Shown here: in pieces, positions 1 to 5,904 of the stretch
How positions within the stretch are numbered: position 1 is the first letter of the stretch
Layout of the letters: each line of letters starts with the position of its first letter
DNA from: CAYSRM01 sp964543205
GTDB taxonomy: Bacteria; Verrucomicrobiota; Kiritimatiellia; UBA8416; CAYSRM01
NCBI GenBank assembly: GCA_964543205.1
Contig: CAZIXB010000043.1
Coordinates: 1-11,772 of the forward strand
Direction of reading: 5' to 3'
Length of the DNA: 11,772 nt
Made by a program: the position numbers and the translations under genes
The notes under the pieces: generated by a model
What the model saw: only the letters and a program-made list of their open reading frames with translations
What the model was told of the DNA's origin: nothing
Databases searched by the model: none

Positions 1-747
1 GCCGTTAAGAAAGCCAAGGAAGAGGGAGAGACGCCGGCTTGGGACGGAATGGACAGCAGCCCGTACATCTACAATACGAGAACCGGGCGGTTCGAGCGCT
101 ATCGGACAAAAAACAAAGCTTCGCGAGGCGGTTTCGGGACGACGCTGACCTATGTTCCGACTGTGAAAAAGGTATTCGGCTACATGCGGTGGAACGCGAC
201 GTTCGGCTGGTACGATCCGGATGAAAAAGAGTGGTTTAAAGTTAAAAGGCAAGGCGACAGGCCGCCGTGGCACATTGATGTCAATGCCTGCTACGACAGC
301 AAGCGCGACCGCATTTATATTGCCGGCGGCTTGTATGCCAAACCCAAGCTCAAACCCGGCGAGACTGCCTTGTGGTATTTCGACGTTCAGACCGAAACCT
401 TCCACAAGGTGGAGCCTGAAATGACGCCGACTCCGACAACCTACGCCACGAACCGGGCCATGTTCTACTATGACAGCGTAAACGACGCGGTGATGCTCTT
501 TTTCTTCCGGCCTAAAAAAGGGAGGAAGACCGGAGGGAGCAAGACCGAAACGCACACGATATACGCGTACCATGCCGACGAAAACAAATGGGAAATCGTC
601 GAGCAGGATGTTAAGCAGCTCAATCGTGGGCGGAACCCGACATGGACAGGATACTACGATCCGGTGTTGAACGCGCATATGATGCACACGGCAAGCGACG
701 GCGACGACAACGGAACCATGTTCGCGTACCGGTACAAGCGGAAATAG
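1..747 (+). CDS. Kelch-type beta-propeller protein K1, C-terminal part only
   Basis: The reading frame is open from base 1, so the gene begins before the window; 248 residues are visible. The ATG at 49 is internal, because the residues before it match the linker region of the complete copies at 4292 and 5905. The visible part holds repeated Kelch-like blade signatures (Tyr, Asp or Pro, then Trp or Phe): PYIYNTRTGRFERY, FGWYDPDEKEW, ACYDSKRDRIYIAGG, LWYFDVQTETF, FYYDSVNDAVMLFF, IYAYHADENKWEIV and GYYDPVLNAHM. It ends in a basic tail (AYRYKRK) like its paralogues. By homology with the full copies, the signal peptide and first blades lie to the left of the window. Seventy bases separate its stop from the next gene, so the two are probably co-transcribed. 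Fold assignment is fairly safe; no catalytic role can be given. Confidence 0.85.
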   Translation, partial: AVKKAKEEGETPAWDGMDSSPYIYNTRTGRFERYRTKNKASRGGFGTTLTYVPTVKKVFGYMRWNATFGWYDPDEKEWFKVKRQGDRPPWHIDVNACYDSKRDRIYIAGGLYAKPKLKPGETALWYFDVQTETFHKVEPEMTPTPTTYATNRAMFYYDSVNDAVMLFFFRPKKGRKTGGSKTETHTIYAYHADENKWEIVEQDVKQLNRGRNPTWTGYYDPVLNAHMMHTASDGDDNGTMFAYRYKRK

Positions 748-807
748 GCTTAGCCACGCGCTGTTGGGAAGCATGAGCATTTCGTGTTTTTTAAGCAACG
801 CGGAAAC

Positions 808-812
808 AGGAG
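808..812 (+). promoter_or_regulatory. Ribosome binding site of N1 that decides its start
   Basis: AGGAG lies five bases before the ATG at 818, which opens directly onto a signal peptide. An upstream in-frame ATG at 764 would add 18 residues (beginning MGSMSISCFLSN) ahead of the signal peptide and has only a weak GGGAAG-like sequence near it. The start at 818 is therefore preferred. Confidence 0.7.
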
Positions 813-817
813 TTACA

Positions 818-3800
818 ATGAAGTTAAAACGGACAATGATGGCTGCAGGATTACTGATGATTAGCGCGAGTATCGGGCTGGCCGACTCGCCGCTCCATAA
901 AAAGATCAGTGTTGATTTCCGGGATTTTCCCTTAGCCGACGCGCTGCAAGATCTGGAACAGAAGGCGGGAGTAAGCTTTCAAGTTGACCAGAGCTTTGTG
1001 GCAAAACAGTCGCCGGTGACGCTTGCTATGAACGATGTTGCCGCCGGGCGCGTAGCCACACGGTTGCTGCGTCCTGTTCATTTGACCATGGCCAATACTG
1101 ACGGCTCCTCAATCCGTGTTGTCCCGCGTCCGCTTTCCGACATTTTCAGCGTCAGCCGTGAAGAGTCGTTTGAATTCGTCCGTAAGCCTACGCTGACGCT
1201 CGAGGGCGACAAGGTTACAATTGCCTTTGAGACAAAGGAATGGTGCGATGTTACCGTGGCTATTGAGGATACATCCGGCAATATTTTGCGGCACCTTGCC
1301 AGCGGTGTGCTGGGACCAAGCGCGCCCCGGCCATTTCAATGGAACTCAAAGTCGCAGACTCTTGTCTGGGACGGCAAGGATGACAGGGGCAAATATGTTG
1401 ATGACAAGGATCGTGTCCGGGTGCGCGTGGCGCTGGGGCTGAAACCGCGCTTTGAGCGCACGCTCTACTGGCATCCGGCTAAGCGATCCGGAGACGTCTG
1501 GGCGCTTGCCTCCGGCAAGGAAGGGATTTTCGTGTTCAATAGCGGGCGCGGTATTGACCAGGTTCGCCTGTTTGACCGTGAGGGCAATTACGTCCGTGCC
1601 GTGTATCCGTTTCCGGCTGAGAAGGTCGAAGAGATGCAGGGGTTGATACGCCATAAATTTCCGGACGGGCCGGAGATCCCGATCAAGCCGAACTGGTTGC
1701 AGACAACTCTGTTGATGAGCGGGGACAATTGCTTTACGCCAACCTATCGCGGTGACGCTTACAAAGGGCACCAATCCAAAACTATTGCAAACGGCGGTAT
1801 GGACGGAACGGCGGCCCGCGGGATTGCTGTTGCGGACGGAAAGGTGGCCCTGATCGGCCACCGCTTCAGCAGGTTTACAACGGCTGGCGGCGGAGTTGGA
1901 CGTTTGAGCGTTCACGGTCGCGACATTGCCTTCCGCAGTGACAAAGCGCTGTGGAAAGGCTCGCATGAACACAAGGGCGCCGCAATCAAACACGCAAGTC
2001 CGCGCCGGGGGGCAATAAGTCCGGACGGCAAGTGGCTGTACCTGACCATGTATAACGAAACCTTTGCCGGACATGGCGGCGTTACATTGTGGCGCCACCA
2101 GGTCAAGCGAACACGGTTTGATGCCGACGGTGATGTTAAGCAATTCGCGGGAAAGGTGGAGTCAGGCTCCGCCGATGGCGAGTTCAATATGCCTGCCGAT
2201 GTTGCTTGCGACGCGCGTGGACGCGTGTACGTGGCCGACCATCATAACGACCGCATTCAGGTGTTCGATCCTGACGGCAAGCATCTCAAGACTATGAAGG
2301 TTCGGCGGCCGGTATTGCTTGATGTTGATCCTAAGACAGGTGAAATCTATGTTTTTTCATGGGCTCTGCCTTTGCCCTCGGCCAATAAGTTCTGGGGCAC
2401 ACGCCCGTCCATAGATGGCAAGGAGAAGCAGACGTATTTTCGTTTGACCCGTTTGCCGTCCTTCGGCGGAAAAGGGAAGCAGGAATCCTGGGATTTGCAG
2501 AAAGTGACTGGGCTTGAACGGACGCGCGCGTCAAATGTGGAAATACAGGCTACGGTTGATTTCGGTTCCGATCCAGTTCGGGTCTGGATCACGGCGCCAT
2601 CACCGGTAGGGTCGCGACGTTCGCGCGGGCGCGGCCTGGTTGTGCTGGCGCTGGAAAACGGCAAATGGCAGGTTAAACGGGATTTACTTGCGGAGGCAAA
2701 GCGCGCTGTTGTGCGCACCGGCCCAGGCCGCCATAACCGGCAACGCCTGACGGTGAACCCGGCCAACGGGAACCTCTACCTCTTCGAAGGGGATACAGCC
2801 TGGGGTAAGGCGTTTCAGCGCGCGTTACAGATTGATCCCCGATCCGGCCGGGTCCGCAATATCAATCTTCCAATGAGTTCTGAAGATATGGCATTCGACC
2901 AGCATGGCCATGTCTACCTGCGTTCGTCTGAAATGGTGGTTCGCTATCGTGCTGATACGTGGCGGGAAGTGCCTTTTGACTACGGCGAAGAGCGCAAGGC
3001 ATATCATTTTGGCGGTGGCGGCGGCGAACGATCGGGCAGAGTAATCAGCGGCGCGATGTTTCCAGGGCGCAGCGGGTTCCACCTTGGCGGGATGCATGTG
3101 AATGCGCGCGGTGAGATTGTGGTTTCGACAATATACAGCTCAACATTGGACAGCCACAGGGGCGGTGAGCGGATTGAGACAGAAAAGAATTACCAACCTC
3201 ATATTTATCCCGGTCGCCATTACACGCCCGGCGGCAGGATGGGCGGAACACTGGTTCATCTGCTGAACCGATACGGCAAGATGATTGATGACGATGTCAT
3301 TCCCGGATTGCCCGGCTGGGCTGGCGCGCACGGGACATTCATTGATTCGCGCGGCGACATCTATATTGTCGCCGCGGCGCCGGCCATGATACGGGGAAAG
3401 CGCCATTTTAACGATCACGCCGGGACGCTTATGAAGTTCACGCCTGCCACTGCGCGTTTGCGTACGACTTCGGGAACGCCGGTTCCGATGCATCAGAAAC
3501 CTGAGCGCCCGCATGATTTGTACATGTCGCAAACCTGGGTCGAAAATGCGCATTGGATTCAACCCGGCGTAGGTTTTGGCAGCAGTTATTCCACGGCCTG
3601 CGCATGTTGGAACAACCGCTCGGCATTTGATTATTACGCCAGGACTTTCACGCCGGAAGTGGACCGCTACAGTGTGGGCGTGCTGGACAGCGCCGGCAAC
3701 ATCATGGCCCGGATCGGGCAATACGGTAACGTGGATGACGGCGTTCCGTTGGTTCAAGGCAGAGATGTTCCGCCGAACACCCGTTCAATCGGAGGTGACG

Positions 3801-3955
3801 AAACCGCGTTCATGCACGCGCCGTACCTGGCAGTACATACCGATAACCGCCTGTTTGCCGCCGATCCCGGCAATGCAAGGGTTGTAAGCGTCAAGCTTGG
3901 CTATCACACCGAGGAAACCGTTGCTTTGAAGGATGTTCAGGACGGGGAGCGCTGA
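818..3955 (+). CDS. Exported STN - FlgD-like Ig - NHL-repeat protein N1
   Basis: Protein of 1045 residues, paralogous over its whole length to the gene at 8434. Residues 1-22 form a signal peptide (basic start, hydrophobic core, cleavage near GLA-D). Residues about 28-90 resemble the secretin/TonB short N-terminal (STN) domain: ISVDFRDFPLADALQDLEQK, then GVSFQVD and PVTLAM. Residues about 140-216 resemble a FlgD-type Ig-like domain (WCDVTVAIED, LRHLASGVLG, LVWDGKDDRGKYVDDKD). Residues about 454-495 contain a clear NHL repeat (MPADVACDARGRVYVADHHN followed by DRIQVFDPDG), and the rest reads as further propeller-like strands. A glycine-rich loop lies near 731-742 and a C-A-C-W motif at 928-931. 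No TonB barrel, secretin or membrane segment follows the STN domain, so the product is probably periplasmic or outer-membrane-associated. It probably shares a transcript with K1. No enzymatic activity can be assigned; the NHL part may bind protein or glycan. Confidence 0.85.
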   Translation: MKLKRTMMAAGLLMISASIGLADSPLHKKISVDFRDFPLADALQDLEQKAGVSFQVDQSFVAKQSPVTLAMNDVAAGRVATRLLRPVHLTMANTDGSSIRVVPRPLSDIFSVSREESFEFVRKPTLTLEGDKVTIAFETKEWCDVTVAIEDTSGNILRHLASGVLGPSAPRPFQWNSKSQTLVWDGKDDRGKYVDDKDRVRVRVALGLKPRFERTLYWHPAKRSGDVWALASGKEGIFVFNSGRGIDQVRLFDREGNYVRAVYPFPAEKVEEMQGLIRHKFPDGPEIPIKPNWLQTTLLMSGDNCFTPTYRGDAYKGHQSKTIANGGMDGTAARGIAVADGKVALIGHRFSRFTTAGGGVGRLSVHGRDIAFRSDKALWKGSHEHKGAAIKHASPRRGAISPDGKWLYLTMYNETFAGHGGVTLWRHQVKRTRFDADGDVKQFAGKVESGSADGEFNMPADVACDARGRVYVADHHNDRIQVFDPDGKHLKTMKVRRPVLLDVDPKTGEIYVFSWALPLPSANKFWGTRPSIDGKEKQTYFRLTRLPSFGGKGKQESWDLQKVTGLERTRASNVEIQATVDFGSDPVRVWITAPSPVGSRRSRGRGLVVLALENGKWQVKRDLLAEAKRAVVRTGPGRHNRQRLTVNPANGNLYLFEGDTAWGKAFQRALQIDPRSGRVRNINLPMSSEDMAFDQHGHVYLRSSEMVVRYRADTWREVPFDYGEERKAYHFGGGGGERSGRVISGAMFPGRSGFHLGGMHVNARGEIVVSTIYSSTLDSHRGGERIETEKNYQPHIYPGRHYTPGGRMGGTLVHLLNRYGKMIDDDVIPGLPGWAGAHGTFIDSRGDIYIVAAAPAMIRGKRHFNDHAGTLMKFTPATARLRTTSGTPVPMHQKPERPHDLYMSQTWVENAHWIQPGVGFGSSYSTACACWNNRSAFDYYARTFTPEVDRYSVGVLDSAGNIMARIGQYGNVDDGVPLVQGRDVPPNTRSIGGDETAFMHAPYLAVHTDNRLFAADPGNARVVSVKLGYHTEETVALKDVQDGER

Positions 3956-3974
3956 GAGCAGGAAGAATAAAGGC

Positions 3975-4062
3975 AGCGGCCCCAGTTCGTAATCGTAATC
4001 GCTTCTTTGGGGTGAAAGACGATTAAGATTAAGATTACGATTACGATTAGGATTAAGATTTG
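3975..4062 (+). repeat. Dispersed hairpin/hexamer repeat element, copy 1
   Basis: The element starts with a 27-base stretch (3975-4001) identical to 11644-11670. CGTAATCGTAATC (3988-4000) is the exact inverted repeat of GATTACGATTACG (4033-4045), giving a 13-base-pair stem. The loop contains TTGGGGTGAAAGACGA, also found in copy 2. The right arm lies in a run of seven GATTAN-type hexamers (4021-4062; variants GATTAA, GATTAC, GATTAG, last unit GATTTG) that directly abuts the heptamer array. There is no T-tract, so it is not an obvious intrinsic terminator. It may form a cruciform or RNA hairpin that bounds transcripts. Confidence 0.85.
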
Positions 4063-4160
4063 AGCATCCAGCATCCAGCATCCAGTATCTAGCATCCAGC
4101 AACCAGTATCCAGCATCCAGCAACCAGCATCCAGCATCCAGCATCCAGCATGCATCCAGC
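4063..4160 (+). repeat. Heptanucleotide tandem array (AGCATCC)n, copy 1
   Basis: Twelve consecutive 7-base units run from 4063 to 4146, followed by degenerate units to about 4160. The consensus is AGCATCC, with variants AGTATCT, AGCAACC and AGTATCC. Units are contiguous with no spacers. Seven-base tandem repeats recall the short tandemly repeated repetitive (STRR) sequences of heterocystous cyanobacteria in size only; the unit differs. A second array with the same variants follows the paralogous gene at the window's right end. Confidence 0.9.
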
Positions 4161-4196
4161 GCGGCCAGTTGGTTTTTTAGGCGGAATCAACATTTG

Positions 4197-4213
4197 AACA
4201 TTATATAAATGTT
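4197..4213. promoter_or_regulatory. Possible operator: inverted repeat before the K2 promoter
   Basis: AACATT, five bases (ATATA), then AATGTT form a short inverted repeat. A wider overlapping pair, AACATTT at 4189-4195 and AAATGTT at 4207-4213, is also exact. The repeat sits two bases before the -35 hexamer at 4216. Dimeric GntR/LacI-type regulators bind palindromes in such positions, and one is encoded at 7298-8406, but no second copy of this site was seen in the window. AT-rich DNA yields short palindromes by chance, so this is tentative. Confidence 0.35.
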
Positions 4214-4215
4214 TT

Positions 4216-4244
4216 TTGACAACCTGTGTATGTTTAGTTATTCT
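4216..4244 (+). promoter_or_regulatory. Sigma70-type promoter for K2
   Basis: A perfect -35 hexamer TTGACA (4216-4221) is followed after 17 bases by TATTCT (4239-4244), which matches the -10 consensus at four of six positions including the key first, second and last. It lies in an AT-rich stretch 47 bases before the ATG at 4292. The predicted transcript start near 4251 gives a leader of about 40 bases containing the Shine-Dalgarno. Confidence 0.55.
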
Positions 4245-4291
4245 TTGTAAGTGATGAAACTGACCTGAGAAGCAACAAGGAGGGAGTCAAC

Positions 4292-5665
4292 ATGAATAAA
4301 TTCACACAAATCACAAACGCATCATTACTGGCAATTGGAATTAGTATTTTATGCGTTAGCGTCGCCGGAGCCGCTGAACAGCGCAAGGGGCCGCTCAAGG
4401 ATCTGCCGAGCGAGCCGAAAGGCGAGCATCTAGAGAAAATCAAGGCGCTGGCCGATAACGAATGGGTAAACCTTGGCGCGCCCGCCCCCGATCCCAAGTG
4501 GGGCGAGGCCATGGCGCGAAGCTGGGCGCCGCGTATGCCGTACGCGCCGGAAATGCGCGGGGCTTTTTTCACCGGCGAGGGGCCGCACGGCCATATCAAG
4601 CCTGACGGGTACGGCATGGACGACGTGTGGTTTTACGACGCCAACCAGCACCGCTGGATCTGCGTGTATCCCGGCACTCCGGCCCGCGGCGGCTATAAGG
4701 ATGTGGTCAGCATTGACAAGGAAACAGGCCGTGAGGTTGACAAAGACGGCAATCCCGTACCGGTCGCTGTCGGGGTTCACGCTTATCTGCAGGTCACCTA
4801 CGACACTGATCGCAAACAGTTGATGAGGAACACTTGCGGAAGCTATTTGAAATCCAAGATCAAGGGCCGGAAAGAAACGATTGAGGCATATAAAGAATGG
4901 AAAGAGAAACAGAAAGAGGAAAACGAAAACAAGGACTCAGAAGGTAAAAAAGACGATAAAAAACCCAAGATGACAAACACTCCTTGGATTTACGATACGG
5001 TTGAGCACCGTTGGAAAATTTATCGCTGCCCGAAACCGTATAGGTTGAAGGTTGGCGGCTTCGGATCAACTCTTGTCTATGTGCCAACTGTAAAGAAAGC
5101 GTTCGCATTCAGAAAGAGAAGCTATACTTTCGGGTGGTACAATCCTGACACAAAAAAATATGAACCCATCAAGAGGAAAGGGCAGACGCCTCCCTGGGAC
5201 ATGGACAGCAACAACTGCTATGACAGCAAGAGGGACCGGATTTACATGGGCGGGGGTATTTTCCCTGTAATCAAAGAAGGCAGCGCGTTGTACGCGTTTG
5301 ATGTGCAGTCCGAGAGCTTCGTGCACCTGGAGCCGAAAGATGATCCGGGATTGCAGAGTTATTCCAGCAACACTGCCATTTTTTCCTACGATTCAGTGAA
5401 TGACGCGGCTGTTCTGTTTCTGCATAAACATAAAGAGAAATACAAAGAAGACGATCTGGCGGGGATATTTGCCTACCATCCTGATGAAAACAGGTGGGAG
5501 ACAGTTGTCGAAAAGCCGGAGTTCTTCACGTCCAAGAAAAATCCCGGATGGCCGCAGTGGAGCGGATTCTATGATCCTGTGTTGAACGTTCATTTCCTGT
5601 TTGTGGGAACTGACGGACGAACAAACGGAACGATGTGGGCTTACAGGTATAAGAAAAATAAATAG
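4292..5665 (+). CDS. Exported Kelch-type beta-propeller protein K2
   Basis: Protein of 457 residues. The start is fixed by AAGGAGG at 4277-4283, eight bases before the ATG, and by the signal peptide at residues 1-27 (hydrophobic core ASLLAIGISILCVSV, cleavage near AGA-A). Mature residues 28-53 are identical to those of K3. Kelch-like blade signatures occur at about 113 (WFYDANQHRWICVYPG), 231 (PWIYDTVEHRWKIY), 280 (FGWYNPDTKKY), 333 (LYAFDVQSESF) and 392 (IFAYHPDENRW), alternating with strands such as CYDSKRDRIYMGGG (about 309), SYDSVNDAAVLF (366) and GFYDPVLNVHFLF (425); this suggests about six blades. A Lys/Glu-rich linker at about 190-227 separates two conserved parts. It is probably periplasmic or surface-exposed. 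Galactose oxidase and sialic-acid mutarotases share this fold, but no active site of either was recognised. It probably has its own promoter (4216). Confidence 0.85.
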   Translation: MNKFTQITNASLLAIGISILCVSVAGAAEQRKGPLKDLPSEPKGEHLEKIKALADNEWVNLGAPAPDPKWGEAMARSWAPRMPYAPEMRGAFFTGEGPHGHIKPDGYGMDDVWFYDANQHRWICVYPGTPARGGYKDVVSIDKETGREVDKDGNPVPVAVGVHAYLQVTYDTDRKQLMRNTCGSYLKSKIKGRKETIEAYKEWKEKQKEENENKDSEGKKDDKKPKMTNTPWIYDTVEHRWKIYRCPKPYRLKVGGFGSTLVYVPTVKKAFAFRKRSYTFGWYNPDTKKYEPIKRKGQTPPWDMDSNNCYDSKRDRIYMGGGIFPVIKEGSALYAFDVQSESFVHLEPKDDPGLQSYSSNTAIFSYDSVNDAAVLFLHKHKEKYKEDDLAGIFAYHPDENRWETVVEKPEFFTSKKNPGWPQWSGFYDPVLNVHFLFVGTDGRTNGTMWAYRYKKNK

Positions 5666-5747
5666 CCGGTTAGGATAAAAGGTCTGTTCAGTAAATATGA
5701 TTTTGTTGAAAAAAGAGAACTGATGCGACGTCTGCTCTATTTGTCTT

Positions 5748-5819
5748 TTCGTAATCTTAATCGTAATCGTAATCGGCTTGCATCCCAAAACCGATTACGA
5801 GCAATATTACGATTACGAA
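5748..5819 (-). repeat. Dispersed hairpin/hexamer repeat element, inverted copy
   Basis: Two 29-base arms, 5748-5776 and 5791-5819, are imperfect inverted repeats (24 of 29 positions pair) around a 14-base loop. The arms are built of TAATCG/CGATTA hexamers as in the copies at 3975 and 11644. The reverse complement of the loop reads TTTTGGGATGCAAG, matching TTTTGGGGTGAAAG in the loop at 11644 at 12 of 14 bases. This is therefore the same element in opposite orientation. No heptamer array or T-run accompanies it. It lies in the 239-base spacer between K2 and K3 and may act as a transcript boundary. Confidence 0.8.
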
Positions 5820-5904
5820 TTGCGGTAGGGCAGTATCTGTATTCATCTTAAAAATAGCGTTTTTCAACGGAATCTAAATATAAATACAACGCAAAGGAGC
5901 AAGC

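Larger units (their letters stand above)
3956..4291. other. Intergenic region of 336 bases with repeats then promoter
   Basis: No credible gene lies here. The left half (to about 4160) is a composite repeat: a hairpin-forming hexamer element followed by a heptamer array. The right half (4181-4260) is distinctly AT-rich and holds an inverted repeat, a sigma70-like promoter and the strong Shine-Dalgarno of the next gene. Reverse-strand reading frames over the repeats are open only because the repeat lacks stop codons. No intrinsic terminator with a stable stem and T-run was recognised. Confidence 0.8.

Noticed and set aside
1346..2143. 265-codon reverse-strand open frame
   Set aside because: Lies entirely inside N1, shows no recognisable domain, and is explained by codon bias in a GC-rich gene.
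818..3955. N1 as a TonB receptor or secretin because of its STN domain
   Set aside because: No plug, beta-barrel or secretin region follows; the rest is Ig-like and NHL propeller sequence.
3785..4155. Open reverse-strand frames encoding LDAGCWM-type repeats
   Set aside because: They are created by the stop-free heptamer and hexamer arrays and run antisense into N1. The peptide just reflects the 7-base unit.
4063..4160. CRISPR array
   Set aside because: Units are 7 bases, contiguous and without spacers; no cas genes nearby.
4162..4180. Intrinsic terminator at the T-run GGTTTTTTAGG
   Set aside because: The preceding CCAGTTGG cannot form a stem with an adequate loop, and no stable GC-rich hairpin precedes the T-run.
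5860..5884. Promoter before K3 (TATAAA at 5879-5884)
   Set aside because: No -35 hexamer at proper spacing, and the start would fall on the Shine-Dalgarno at 5894.
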